A stretch of 53,322 nucleotides of DNA from Saprospiraceae bacterium (GTDB lineage: Bacteria; Bacteroidota; Bacteroidia; Chitinophagales; Saprospiraceae): the NCBI GenBank assembly GCA_022448955.1, contig JAKVCU010000073.1:1-53322 (forward strand). The letters run 5' to 3'. The position numbers and the translations under genes were made by a program. Position 1 is the first letter of the stretch; each line of letters starts with the position of its first letter. The notes below the pieces were generated by a model. That model searched no databases. It was not told the DNA's origin and saw only the letters and a program-made list of their open reading frames with translations. Below, piece after piece: positions 8,904 to 17,948 of the stretch.

Positions 8904-9547
8904 ATTTAATCTGGCAGGGCTTTCTGCTAGGACTTGGGCTAAGTATTTTGGCTGGACCTATGCTTTTTATATTGATACAAACAGGTATAGAGCGTGGTTT
9001 TAGAGCTGGTATAGCTGCAGGTTCGGGCGCTTGGGTAAGCGATATATTATATATTGGCGCGGTATTTTTTGGACTATCCTATGTTCAAGGAATAACCGAA
9101 GATCAAAAAAGTTTTGAGTTTTATGTGGCCCTAATTGGAGGAACTATTTTGATCATCATGGGGATCGGAGCATTGCTCCAGAAGACAGAAATGCGAAAGC
9201 CCCAAGAACTCGCAGGAAAAAAAGGATATGTTTGGCTGTGGTTAAAATGTTTTTTGATCAATACCTTTAATCCAGGTGCAGCTTTTTTCTGGCTGGGCGT
9301 AATGTCAACCGTGGTATTGGATGGTAATTTGGTGGTAAGCGAAGCCTTTGTTTTTTTTAGTACTATTATGCTAACGATTATTTTGACAGATGTTTTTAAA
9401 GTAGCGCTAGCCAAGAAAATTCAACCTTGGCTCAACTTGAAAAGATTAAAAGCTATAAAACTAGTTTCTGGTCTAGCATTGATGATATTTGGTTTAGTAT
9501 TAATCGTTAGGTGTTGTGTATTATCATTATTTCCTGACTTTTCATAA
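8900..9547 (+). CDS. LysE family amino-acid exporter
   Basis: 215-residue membrane protein with about six hydrophobic helices. The N-terminal 'GFLLGLGLSILAGPMLFIL' contains the family glycine-proline element, followed by IERGFRAGIAAGSGAWVSD, and LINTFNPGAAFFWLG fits the NP motif of helix 4-5. LysE/RhtB proteins export basic or neutral amino acids. The start is GTG at 8900, whose last two bases are part of the TGA stop of the GH3 gene; this 4-base overlap is the reason for choosing it. No terminator is obvious downstream. Confidence 0.8.
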   Translation: MNLIWQGFLLGLGLSILAGPMLFILIQTGIERGFRAGIAAGSGAWVSDILYIGAVFFGLSYVQGITEDQKSFEFYVALIGGTILIIMGIGALLQKTEMRKPQELAGKKGYVWLWLKCFLINTFNPGAAFFWLGVMSTVVLDGNLVVSEAFVFFSTIMLTIILTDVFKVALAKKIQPWLNLKRLKAIKLVSGLALMIFGLVLIVRCCVLSLFPDFS

Positions 9548-9780
9548 ACAAATATTCTTTCAAATTATATTTTTTTAACTATGAAGTAAACTCCTGCCTA
9601 TAGTTTGTAGTTTTAAGAATTATCTTTGCTTTCCCGATGGAAATTTAGAGCGTGTACGGATTTTTTATCTTTTAGCTGATTTTGTCCATCATTCGTTTTG
9701 TACTGATTGGTAAAGCCCAGTCCAGTTAATCAATTCTAAAGACGCTCTTAGATTATAATTACTAATCAAGCTGACTTCAA

Positions 9781-12120
9781 ATGCAACTTTTACGTTTTAA
9801 GTATTTAGGACTAATCTGCTTTTTATTTATTTCAAGCTTTTCTTTTGCTCAAACCACTCAAAACATCAGAGGGCAAGTTGTTGATATTGACACTAGAAAT
9901 CCATTATACGGAGCCAATGTAATTTTATTACCGGATAGTACTGTAGCTAGTACAGATTCTAGTGGGGTTTTTCGTTTTGATCAAGTGGAGATCGGTAGAT
10001 ACCAGCTGATTATCTCTTATATAGGTTATGAACCGTACTTCGAAGCCGAGATTCTTTTAGAATCAGGCAAAGAAACCGTATTACCCGTAAGGTTAAAGGA
10101 AAACCCAAGCTTACTAAATACGGTAGTTGTTTCCGCAGAAAATCCTGATGTGATTCAACCACTTAGTGTTCAAAGTATAAGTGTAGAGCAAATTTTGCGC
10201 TATCCTGCAACATTTTTTGATCCTGCCCGATTGGTGGGAACTTTTGCAGGGGTAGTCAATAATAATGATCAAACGAATGGCATTTCCGTAAGGGGAAACT
10301 CCCCAAATGGCATTGCTTGGCGCCTAGAAGGGGTAGATATTGTGAATCCAAATCATACGGCTAATGCTGGAACTTTCAGTGATCGACCAACCCAAAATGG
10401 AGGTGGAGTAAATATTCTAAGTGCTCAATTATTAGATCGGTCCTACTTTTATAAAGGAACCTTCTCTGCTGAATTTGGAAATGCACTTTCTGGTGTGCTG
10501 AATATGGCTCTGCGCCCTGGAAATAATGAGCAAGCCGAATATACAGCACAAATTGGCTTGATAGGAATTGACGTGGCGGCAGAGGGGCCTATTTCAAAAA
10601 ATAAAGGATCTTCTTACCTAGTTAACTATCGTTATTCTACTATTGGTCTTCTTAGTCAAATGGGCTTAGATTTAGGAGATGAATCAATCAACTTTCAAGA
10701 TTTATCCTTCAATTTTACTTTCCCTACTAAAAAAGGGGGAGCCTTTACCCTCTTTGGAATGGGAGGATTAAGTGAAAATATCTTCGAATCTCCAAACGAT
10801 ACAACAGAGTGGGAATTTGAAAAAGATCAGTTTAATATTCGTTTTCGTTCGCAAATGGGGGCAGTAGGAGCGACTTACCTAACGCCTGTCGGCAAAAATG
10901 GCAATTGGAAAACGGTTATTGCTGCTTCTTCTACAGAAAGTACGCGTGTAGGAGAAGAACTAAGCGAACGCAGAAATATTATCGGTATTGAAACGGACAC
11001 CCTCAGGCAAACAAGGTACTCTATTCATAGCCGTTTTCAGTTAAAGCTTAACAATGGTACCAATTTGCAAATTGGTGCACTGGCTACTCATCAAGTTTTC
11101 TATAATCGCTCCTTTGCTCAAATGCAAGATACCATCGCTTTCGGTGGTGGAGAAGGCCTTTTACTACAGCCATATATGCAGTGGTCGGCTCAGGTCACGC
11201 CCAAATTTCGCTTGAATGCGGGTGTACATGCTGTTTATTTTGGTTTGAATAGTAGCACTTCTCTAGAGCCTCGTTTTTCTGCACGTTATTACATGGATAA
11301 TAGCAGCTCTTTTAATATGGCCTATGGCCTACATAGCCAACAGCAACCATTAAATCTTTATTATTCTACTTTCGACAACGGGCAGTCTAATCGCAGCTTG
11401 GAATTTACCAGAGCACATCATTTTGTAGTGGGATATAAAAAGAATTTTTCTAAAGCACTTTCCTTAAATGTCGAAGCTTATTATCAGGAGTTATTTGACG
11501 TACCTATTACTTTTCAAGAAAATCCAAGTAGTTTCTCTGCTCTAAATGTTCTGGAGGAAAGCTTTGATGAAGCATTAGTTAATGAAGGGACCGGAATGAA
11601 TTATGGGCTAGAAGTAAGTTTACAGCAACAGCTAATAGATGATTTTTACTACCTGATCAATGCTACTTATTACGAGTCAAAATATAAAGGAAGTGATAAT
11701 GTATTGAGAGATACTCGTTATAATGGTAATTATATCTTTAATGCAACTGCAGGAAAGGAATATAAATGGCAAAAAGAAAGTGGTCGAGTGGATATTTTGG
11801 GGCTTAACTTAAGAGTGGTTTATCTAGGAGGGTTTAGAGAAACGCCTATTGATGAAGTGGCCTCTGCTTTTGAAGATAAAACGGTTTATTTCGAAGATCA
11901 AGCCTTTTCGATATCCTTAGATGATTATTTTAGGACAGATTTGAGAGTATACTTTAAGCGAAATCGTCCTCGATTTAGTACAACACTTGCATTGGATATT
12001 CAAAATCTAAGTAATCAACAAAATCTATCATTAAGTTATTTCGACACCTTCCAAGGACAAACCCTTGAACGTTATCAATTAGGTTTAATCCCTATTTTGA
12101 GTTATCGAATTGAGTTTTAA
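9781..12120 (+). CDS. TonB-dependent outer-membrane receptor
   Basis: 779 residues with a Sec signal (ISSFSFAQ), a carboxypeptidase-D regulatory-like beta domain (residues about 28-110; 'GQVVDIDTRNPLYGANV..'), a plug domain (NTVVVSAE...; 'SVRGNSPNGIAWRLEGVDI'), then a beta-barrel ending in the aromatic-rich C-terminus LSYRIEF. It is shorter than SusC proteins and has no SusD neighbour, so it is more like a siderophore or metal receptor or a general TBDR. It starts a run of five closely spaced genes (15, 0, 12 and 12 bases between them), which supports one operon. A TATCTTTG box at 9621-9628 could be part of its promoter, but no good TTG lies at the right distance. Confidence 0.88.
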   Translation: MQLLRFKYLGLICFLFISSFSFAQTTQNIRGQVVDIDTRNPLYGANVILLPDSTVASTDSSGVFRFDQVEIGRYQLIISYIGYEPYFEAEILLESGKETVLPVRLKENPSLLNTVVVSAENPDVIQPLSVQSISVEQILRYPATFFDPARLVGTFAGVVNNNDQTNGISVRGNSPNGIAWRLEGVDIVNPNHTANAGTFSDRPTQNGGGVNILSAQLLDRSYFYKGTFSAEFGNALSGVLNMALRPGNNEQAEYTAQIGLIGIDVAAEGPISKNKGSSYLVNYRYSTIGLLSQMGLDLGDESINFQDLSFNFTFPTKKGGAFTLFGMGGLSENIFESPNDTTEWEFEKDQFNIRFRSQMGAVGATYLTPVGKNGNWKTVIAASSTESTRVGEELSERRNIIGIETDTLRQTRYSIHSRFQLKLNNGTNLQIGALATHQVFYNRSFAQMQDTIAFGGGEGLLLQPYMQWSAQVTPKFRLNAGVHAVYFGLNSSTSLEPRFSARYYMDNSSSFNMAYGLHSQQQPLNLYYSTFDNGQSNRSLEFTRAHHFVVGYKKNFSKALSLNVEAYYQELFDVPITFQENPSSFSALNVLEESFDEALVNEGTGMNYGLEVSLQQQLIDDFYYLINATYYESKYKGSDNVLRDTRYNGNYIFNATAGKEYKWQKESGRVDILGLNLRVVYLGGFRETPIDEVASAFEDKTVYFEDQAFSISLDDYFRTDLRVYFKRNRPRFSTTLALDIQNLSNQQNLSLSYFDTFQGQTLERYQLGLIPILSYRIEF

Positions 12121-12135
12121 TCCAAAAAAATATTC

Positions 12136-13005
12136 ATGCAACGCTTCTTTCTCATTTTTTTGTTTTTCAGTATTTTTAATGCCTGTCAATTCTTCGAATC
12201 AGATCCTTTGGATAAGCCTTTTGAGATAAGCAAATATCGAAAGCATCTGGGGCAGTTGATCGAAAAACAGCTCATTACGGAGAATGATTACTTCCTGATC
12301 AACTATGCTATCATTCGTCAAAGGTCATTTTTTAATTATGATTTGAAGGGACTGACGTATGGTGAGATTTTGGCTTTCGCCAAAAGAGTGGAAAAAGAAG
12401 GCCTAGGTATATTAACGACGTTTAATGAAAATGGCGAGCAGGATGAGATTGAGGTAAAAGTCAGGCCAGAGGAAGGTGGCCTAGTGCGTGTTGGTGAGTC
12501 AACAAGAATGTTTAAAGCACTCAAGTTTAGTGCGTTTTTTAAGAATACAACCGACAAGGATATTGCTCTTATGACCACTTCCTTTGTGATTAATGGCCCA
12601 TTTAAGGAACATATTACAACGGTGGGCTATGAACTTAATTGTAAATTGCCTAAAGGGGAACAGTTGGAGGTTAGTTTTTTGGTGGATGCAAGAGAGCTAA
12701 GAAAGAATATTCTTTATCAAGGCAATGTAGAGGCTGACTTTTTAATGGTTGATGTCCTCCTGAATGAAATTCAAGCGATATCCAGTGGTTTGAGTTATCA
12801 TACCAAACCAAACTTTTATGATGAGTGTCTTTTCGGCGGTACAAGGCTATCGCCAAATAACACATTCCTTTATAACGAAAACTTAGAATCTATAGAATGG
12901 AATAAAAAAGACGATTCAGGAAAAACCATTGAATTACACTATGGTGATGCTCATTTTCTTCCAGAAAATAAAGAAAAGCCCATTTCAATAGACGAATTAC
13001 GATAA
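12136..13005 (+). CDS. Lipoprotein of unknown function
   Basis: 289 residues with a clear lipoprotein signal (FLFFSIFNAC, Cys17). I do not recognise the family. The body is mixed charged/hydrophobic with no repeats; a stretch near residues 135-190 reads like a beta-sandwich (ALKFSAFFKNTTDKDIALMT, VSFLVDAREL). It follows the TonB receptor by 15 bases and its stop codon is directly followed by the next ATG, so it belongs to the receptor operon. A periplasm- or outer-membrane-facing partner of the receptor is plausible by position only. Confidence 0.6.
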   Translation: MQRFFLIFLFFSIFNACQFFESDPLDKPFEISKYRKHLGQLIEKQLITENDYFLINYAIIRQRSFFNYDLKGLTYGEILAFAKRVEKEGLGILTTFNENGEQDEIEVKVRPEEGGLVRVGESTRMFKALKFSAFFKNTTDKDIALMTTSFVINGPFKEHITTVGYELNCKLPKGEQLEVSFLVDARELRKNILYQGNVEADFLMVDVLLNEIQAISSGLSYHTKPNFYDECLFGGTRLSPNNTFLYNENLESIEWNKKDDSGKTIELHYGDAHFLPENKEKPISIDELR

Positions 13006-13575
13006 ATGATGAATGATTTTGCTATTCTAAACCGACAGTCAACTATTTCCAGAATGATGCTTGAAAAGGGCATTCAAACTTTTTCGGAGGCTTGTATTTG
13101 GGTAGAAAACCTCCCTTACGAAAGGATATCCGATAAAAAAAATCTAGAAATGGTTATTCTAGAAAATAGGGGAACTTGTAGCTCAAAACATGGTCTACTT
13201 AAAAGATTAGCAGAAGAAAATAAAAATAGTGAAATAGAACTTTGCGTTGGTATCTATAAAATGAATGGCCACAATACATTTGGCGTAGGCAGTATTTTGA
13301 GCAAATACCAAGTCGAATTTGTCCCAGAAGCACATTGTTACCTAAAAATAAATAACAAACGCTACGATTTCACTGGTTTAGGTGCGGATATGGCTAAGAT
13401 TGAGAAAGACTTAATGGAGGAGGTGATTATCGATGCAGAGCAAACAGGTGTGTGGAAATCTAAATATCATAAAGACTTTTTGCAAAAATGGTTGATTGAG
13501 TATCAATTACCCTATTCATTTGATGTATTTTGGCAAATACGTGAACTTTGCATAGAAAGATTAAGCAAGGTTTAA
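13006..13575 (+). CDS. Transglutaminase-like cysteine protein
   Basis: 189 residues. Three elements fit a transglutaminase/papain-like Cys-His-Asp triad in order: NRGTCSSKHG (Cys58, at a helix start), PEAHCYLKI (His110) and KRYDFTGLG (Asp121). Overall length suits a minimal core. No signal peptide is visible, so it should be cytosolic. It begins immediately after the upstream lipoprotein stop (no spacer), with ATGATG offering two start choices. Members of this fold may hydrolyse or transfer amide bonds, and some act as peptidases. The assignment comes from motif order alone; the substrate is unknown. Confidence 0.5.
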   Translation: MMNDFAILNRQSTISRMMLEKGIQTFSEACIWVENLPYERISDKKNLEMVILENRGTCSSKHGLLKRLAEENKNSEIELCVGIYKMNGHNTFGVGSILSKYQVEFVPEAHCYLKINNKRYDFTGLGADMAKIEKDLMEEVIIDAEQTGVWKSKYHKDFLQKWLIEYQLPYSFDVFWQIRELCIERLSKV

Positions 13576-13587
13576 AATCATAATAGA

Positions 13588-13953
13588 ATGAAATACATTG
13601 CAAATATCCTGATTGGTATCCTTTTTTTATTGTTTGCTTATTTTCAAATCAATGATCCAGATCCTGCTGTATGGATAGCCATTTATGCTGCTGTAGGGCT
13701 GTCATCACTTGCCGCTATTTTTAGAAATTTACCAACTTGGTTGCCCCTGGTGGGCGTTGGGCTATGCATCGCTTGGGTGGTAGCCTTATTGCCAGCATTT
13801 ATCAATTGGCTGCAAATGGGAGCACCATCTATTACAGAATCTATGAAGGCTGAAAAGCCTCACATTGAATATACGCGAGAATTTTTAGGTCTCATTATAT
13901 GTGGAATTGGCTTTGGATTTCTTTATTTTCAAGCTAAAAAGCGTAATCATTAA
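13588..13953 (+). CDS. TMEM220-family small membrane protein
   Basis: 121 residues with four predicted membrane helices. The N-terminal pattern (IANILIGILFLLFAYFQIND, then PDPAVWIAIYA) is the FQxNDPDPxxWxxIY signature of transmembrane family 220, found in bacteria and vertebrates. No function is known for the family. It sits 12 bases after the transglutaminase-like gene and 12 bases before the isomerase-like gene, as part of the receptor operon. Confidence 0.8.
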   Translation: MKYIANILIGILFLLFAYFQINDPDPAVWIAIYAAVGLSSLAAIFRNLPTWLPLVGVGLCIAWVVALLPAFINWLQMGAPSITESMKAEKPHIEYTREFLGLIICGIGFGFLYFQAKKRNH

Positions 13954-13965
13954 AAACTAGCGAAA

Positions 13966-14844
13966 ATGAAAAGAAGAGTTTTTATTCATAATGCCTGTAT
14001 GGCCACTGCAGGTGCTTCACTATTCTGGAATTATATGAGACAGTATCAAAAAATTAATGAAATAGGTGTGCAGTTATACACACTTAGAGACGATATGAGC
14101 GCAGCACCCGTAGAGACCTTAAAGAAGCTATCAGAAATAGGATATAAAGATGTAGAATGTGCAGGCTATTCAGAGGGTACCTTCTACGGAATGAGTCCAA
14201 AAGAATTTAAAGCAATATTAGATGGAGAGGGTTTAAATGTACGGTCTGGTCATACCCAAACAGGGAAACATGCACCTGACCAAAAAGGTACGATGATCAA
14301 TGATTGGGAAATGGCCGTAGCCAATGCTGCAGAAATCGGGCAAAAATATTTTATCCTTGCCTATATCCATGGCTTCGAACGCCAAAGTATTGATGACTAT
14401 AAGAAATTGGCTGACCTATGCAATCAAGCCGGAGAAGTTTGTAAAAAATATGACATCCAGTTTGGCTATCACAACCATGATTTTGAATTCCTCGATTTGG
14501 ATGGTGAAATACCTTACGATGTGCTTTTAGCCAATACAGACAAAGATTTAATGAAAATGGAATTGGATCTTTATTGGATTCGTAAAGCAGAGAAAGATGC
14601 ACTTACCTACTTCAATAATCACCCTGGACGCTTCCCACTATGGCATGTCAAAGACATGGAGGATAGTGAAGAGAAGTATTTTACGGAAGTAGGAAATGGT
14701 GTGATTGATTGGCCGAGCTTATTCCAAGCTGCAAAAATAGCAGGGATGGAGCACTTCTATGTAGAGCAAGATCACTGTAAAAATCACAAACCTATCGAAA
14801 GTGTAGAAATTAGTTACAAGTATCTTACAGGAATGGAGTATTAA
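13966..14844 (+). CDS. Sugar phosphate isomerase/epimerase-like TIM barrel, exported
   Basis: 292-residue xylose-isomerase-like TIM-barrel protein. The N-terminus MKRRVFIHNACMATAGASLF has a KRR..F start and an alanine/glycine region resembling a twin-arginine signal, so export is likely. Barrel motifs: IGVQLYTLRDDM (strand 1), DVECAGYSEG, QFGYHNHDFEF (metal-site His/Glu), MELDLYW (Asp), WHVKDM (His), and VEQDHC near the C-terminus. This is the subgroup often annotated 'sugar phosphate isomerase/epimerase' in Bacteroidota, acting on sugars in the periplasm. It ends the putative receptor operon. The reaction is not known. Confidence 0.78.
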   Translation: MKRRVFIHNACMATAGASLFWNYMRQYQKINEIGVQLYTLRDDMSAAPVETLKKLSEIGYKDVECAGYSEGTFYGMSPKEFKAILDGEGLNVRSGHTQTGKHAPDQKGTMINDWEMAVANAAEIGQKYFILAYIHGFERQSIDDYKKLADLCNQAGEVCKKYDIQFGYHNHDFEFLDLDGEIPYDVLLANTDKDLMKMELDLYWIRKAEKDALTYFNNHPGRFPLWHVKDMEDSEEKYFTEVGNGVIDWPSLFQAAKIAGMEHFYVEQDHCKNHKPIESVEISYKYLTGMEY

Positions 14845-15013
14845 GATAGATGATATAGTCATTATGCGAATTTGCCCATCGAAATTTTAGTCCCTATTCA
14901 AGATCGGTAGGTGAATCGCATAAGGTCAAAAAAATCTTTGATTATATTAATGAACGAGTAGCAAGAGCGCAAGAAAATAGTGAAGGGGTTCTAGCGTTAT
15001 AAAAAGAAAAGCA

Positions 15014-15727
15014 ATGAAAATCTTTCCTTTTCTATTAATGGCTGTTTTTATTATTTCTTGTGGGACTAGTCGGCCAAATGGTGGAGTTCTTGATGGAAGT
15101 AGCGGCGCAGAATACACAGAACCAGAAATTATTACACAATCACTATTTAATGACAAAGAGAGTAACTTGTCAGAAGCAGATATTCAAAGACTTTTAAATG
15201 GGAAGATCGTTTTACCTGATACTTTAAGAATAGCACTGCTAAACTATTCTCATAATAGAAATAATCGCTATTACACTTATTATTGGAGCAATGAAGAGTA
15301 CCTTCAGTTGAAGCAGCGCTCGATTGATACGTTGCGATCCCAAATTAGTGCGTTAGCTAATGTCCAAAAGGTTACGCCAATGCCAGCTATTTTGGCAAAT
15401 ACCAATTCAAAACTGGTGCAAATGCGGGAGGCCGCAGTGCGATTGCAATCCGATTTACTTCTCATTTATCATTTAAGGTCGGATATCTATTATCAGTATA
15501 AGTTTTTCCAGAAGGATATTGCCAAAGCTTATGCTACTTGTGAATTAGTGCTCATGGATGTTCGTACAGGAATGATTCCTTTTTCTACAATTAGAACCAC
15601 CGAGTATACTACTAGGAAACAAGAGCAAGATATCAATATTGATGAACTGCGGAAAAGAGCTGAAGAAAGAGCCATTCTGCAAACCTTAGGAAAGGTCGGT
15701 GCAGAAGTGGCTGTTTTTTTGCGTTAG
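15014..15727 (+). CDS. Lipoprotein of unknown function
   Basis: 237 residues with a lipoprotein signal (AVFIISC, Cys16). The rest is alpha/beta, including 'LPDTLRIALLNYSHNR' and 'EAAVRLQSDLLLIYHLRSDI', a layout recalling CsgG/LpoB-like peri-membrane lipoproteins that have a 'vaRLQsdlLlv' strand; I would not assign a family. It starts 169 bases after the isomerase-like gene. That gap has a weak dyad (TTATGCGA at 14862, TCGCATAA at 14916), so separate transcription is possible. No recognised domain partner is adjacent. Confidence 0.55.
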   Translation: MKIFPFLLMAVFIISCGTSRPNGGVLDGSSGAEYTEPEIITQSLFNDKESNLSEADIQRLLNGKIVLPDTLRIALLNYSHNRNNRYYTYYWSNEEYLQLKQRSIDTLRSQISALANVQKVTPMPAILANTNSKLVQMREAAVRLQSDLLLIYHLRSDIYYQYKFFQKDIAKAYATCELVLMDVRTGMIPFSTIRTTEYTTRKQEQDINIDELRKRAEERAILQTLGKVGAEVAVFLR

Positions 15728-16177
15728 TTTGATTGTTGTATAACAGCATAAGAGAGAAGAGGAATCTCAATTCCCTACTTGTTAAAACACCCTTTATACT
15801 TTTGTTCAAATCGAGCTCTCTAGTGAAAGTATCTGCGACATCTTTTACCCAAGCCCAAACGCTTACTGGCGCTGAGCGCTTTAACTTAGCTACTTTTCTT
15901 AGGGTATGATTGTCAATGAGTAGAGGGTACTCGGTTACTTCTTCTACCAATTTTGACTAGCCGCTTAAAAAGAATCACTGATTTTTTGATATATCAACTA
16001 ATAAATCTTCTAAAAAGCATCATTATCACAATTGTACCAACCGCAATTCCCAGAAAGCCACCAAAATCGCTTAAATACGCTAAAAATAACGGATTCATGA
16101 TGCTCGTTTTTAATCTTTGGGTGTAAGACTTTTGTTTAAAGAGGAAGCCATATGTTATTTATAATTTAATTTGAAAA
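15728..16177. other. Intergenic stretch with repeat copy and possible gene remnant
   Basis: No intact gene. On the minus strand a frame from 15950 (TTG) down into the previous gene's end reads coding-like for about 60 codons (EVTEYPLLIDNHTLRKVAKL and on) directly next to a dispersed 21-base repeat. This looks like the start of a lost gene, perhaps of a mobile element, but I recognise no transposase motif. The remaining 200 bases before iscS are AT-rich and presumably hold its promoter. Confidence 0.4.
15948..15968 (-). repeat. Dispersed 21-base repeat, inverted copy
   Basis: The minus strand reads TTAAGCGGCTAGTCAAAATT followed by G. It is identical over 21 bases to parts of two direct copies at 18146-18186 and 18282-18322. 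The copies therefore lie in opposite orientation on either side of the iscS-iscA block. A mobile-element end or a dispersed intergenic repeat would both fit. Confidence 0.8.
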
Positions 16178-17383
16178 ATGAACCCTCCATTTATATACCT
16201 GGATAACAACGCTACAACTCCTGTAGATCCACGAGTGCTTGAAGCTATGTTACCTTACTTCACAGCTATTCCTGGTAATGCAGCAAGTAGAAACCACCCT
16301 TATGGATGGAAGGCAAAGGAAGCTGTCGATGTGGCAAGGCAACAAATTGCTGATTTACTATCCATAGAAGGAAAAGAATTGGTGTTTACATCTGGTGCAA
16401 CAGAGGCGATTAACTTAGCCATTAAAGGTATTTATGAGAGCTATTCCCGTAAGGGAAAACACATCATCACACTTCAAACAGAACACAAAGCTGTCCTTGA
16501 TACTTGCAAAAGGTTAGAGAAGATCGGTGCAGAAGTGACTTATTTACCAGTCCAAGAAGATGGTTTATTGGATGTAGAGTTGTTGAAAGCAAGGATTCGT
16601 CCAGATACGATTCTAGTTTCTGTATTATGGGCAAATAACGAAACTGGCGTCATTCAACCCATGAAAGATATTGGCCACATTTGCCAAGAGAAAGGTGTAT
16701 TTTTAATGAGTGATGCGACACAGGCAGTGGGTAAAATTCCAGTTTCACCTAAAGAAGTAGGTGTGCATTTGATGGCCTTTTCAGCACATAAGATGTATGG
16801 TCCTAAGGGAATGGGGGCACTATATGTAAGTCAACGACAGCCAAAGATTAAGATTGCTGCTCAAATTGATGGTGGAGGACATGAAAATGGTATGCGTTCT
16901 GGCACATTGAATGTACCTAGCATTGTTGGCTTTGGAAAAGCAGCTATGATTGCAAAAACTGAAATGCAAAGAGATGCAGAACGTTTGCAAGATCTAAGGG
17001 ATCAATTTGAGGCAAAAATGTTGAATGGATTGGAGGAAGTGAAAATAAATGGTGAGCCGAATATTCGATTGCCACATGTATCTAATTTGTCATTTAGGTT
17101 TATTAAAGGTGAAACTTTAATGGCCCGCTTTAGCGAAAAATTAGGCGTATCCTCTGGCGCTGCTTGCACTTCTGCAACCCTAGAACCCTCCCATGTGTTG
17201 CAAGCTATGGGTTTAAATGATTATTGGACCTACGGTGCATTGCGTTTTAGTTTGGGGCGTTTTACAAAAGTAGAAGAAGTTGAACGAGCTAGTAAAATTG
17301 TGATAGAAGGGGTTCAGCACTTAAGGAAACTAAGTCCTATCTGGGAGTTGTTCAAGGATGGAGTAGCAGTAGACGATTTGTAA
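16178..17383 (+). CDS. iscS: IscS-type (class I) cysteine desulfurase
   Basis: 401-residue PLP enzyme that supplies sulfur for Fe-S clusters and tRNA thiolation. Class I signs: YLDNNATTPVD at the start, TSGATEAINLAIKG, ANNETGVIQP, SDATQAVGK, the PLP lysine in SAHKMYGPKG (K205), and the mobile-loop cysteine in SSGAACTSATLEPSHVL (C330). Length is normal. An A-type Fe-S carrier gene follows after 183 bases, which fits an isc-like function, but iscU, iscR, hscA/B and fdx are absent. With the class II enzyme at 3-4 kb, the window holds both desulfurase types. Confidence 0.93.
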   Translation: MNPPFIYLDNNATTPVDPRVLEAMLPYFTAIPGNAASRNHPYGWKAKEAVDVARQQIADLLSIEGKELVFTSGATEAINLAIKGIYESYSRKGKHIITLQTEHKAVLDTCKRLEKIGAEVTYLPVQEDGLLDVELLKARIRPDTILVSVLWANNETGVIQPMKDIGHICQEKGVFLMSDATQAVGKIPVSPKEVGVHLMAFSAHKMYGPKGMGALYVSQRQPKIKIAAQIDGGGHENGMRSGTLNVPSIVGFGKAAMIAKTEMQRDAERLQDLRDQFEAKMLNGLEEVKINGEPNIRLPHVSNLSFRFIKGETLMARFSEKLGVSSGAACTSATLEPSHVLQAMGLNDYWTYGALRFSLGRFTKVEEVERASKIVIEGVQHLRKLSPIWELFKDGVAVDDL

Positions 17384-17456
17384 GGTATAAACCGAATAGG
17401 CCCTAAAAGCGTTTAAATGTAATTAAAAAAGCTGTGCAAATTTCCTTACTTAGGCT

Positions 17457-17464
17457 TATATTTG
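17457..17464 (+). promoter_or_regulatory. Candidate -7 box for the A-type carrier gene
   Basis: TATATTTG fits the Bacteroidota -7 consensus TAnnTTTG. The expected TTG about 20 bases upstream is only GTG (17434-17436). It would give a leader of about 95 bases before the ATG at 17567, so the carrier gene may have its own promoter besides read-through from iscS. Confidence 0.35.
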
Positions 17465-17566
17465 AGCATAGCTATAATAATCGATGCTTATTTTGAGGGT
17501 AAATTTTGCGACCCAAGAATATTAAACATCTGGTTTTTTGCAGTAAAAAACATAAATTGTATCATT

Positions 17567-17893
17567 ATGGTATATGTTGCAGACAGTGCAAAAGAAAGAA
17601 TTGCAGAAATTAAATCAACGGACAATCTAACCGCAGAACATTTCGTTAGGGTTTCTGTAACGAGTGGCGGCTGCTCTGGATTAACATATAATCTGGATTT
17701 TGACGATCAATTAAAAAAAGATGATCAAGTCTTCGAAGATAATGGTGTGAAAGTTGTCACAGACTTGAGAAGCTTTTTATACTTGTGCAATACTACTCTC
17801 GAGTTTTCGAGTGGACTCAATGGAAAAGGCTTTCATTTTAATAACCCTAACGCAGCACGAACCTGCGCTTGTGGCGAAAGTTTTTCTGTTTAA
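17567..17893 (+). CDS. iscA: A-type iron-sulfur carrier (IscA/SufA/ErpA family)
   Basis: 108-residue protein of the HesB/IscA family, which holds Fe or a [2Fe-2S]/[4Fe-4S] cluster and delivers it to apoproteins. The three cysteine ligands are present: C36 in TSGGCSGLTY, and C100 and C102 in RTCACGESF. The ATG at 17567 is chosen because it gives the usual length; the in-frame extension to 17462 adds 35 residues unlike the family. It lies downstream of iscS in the same direction and is followed by two hairpins, so the pair ends here. Confidence 0.92.
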   Translation: MVYVADSAKERIAEIKSTDNLTAEHFVRVSVTSGGCSGLTYNLDFDDQLKKDDQVFEDNGVKVVTDLRSFLYLCNTTLEFSSGLNGKGFHFNNPNAARTCACGESFSV

Positions 17894-17895
17894 AC

Positions 17896-17911
17896 TTCAT
17901 CTTCGGATGAA
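17896..17911 (+). terminator. UUCG-loop hairpin right after iscA
   Basis: TTCATC-TTCG-GATGAA, a 6-bp stem with a UUCG tetraloop, beginning 3 bases after the stop codon; the next T-run (TTTTT) is about 10 bases further on. It may act with the stronger hairpin 38 bases downstream. Confidence 0.4.
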
Positions 17912-17948
17912 TCCTTATGGTTTTTAGAGCGATCGAAAATATAGGTTC

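Noticed and set aside
9548-9780. Riboswitch before the TonB receptor
   Set aside because: No B12-box or other known riboswitch core seen; only a possible TATCTTTG promoter box.
15633-15950. 105-codon minus-strand frame as an intact gene
   Set aside because: Starts with TTG inside a repeat and runs antisense into a real lipoprotein gene; kept only as a possible remnant.
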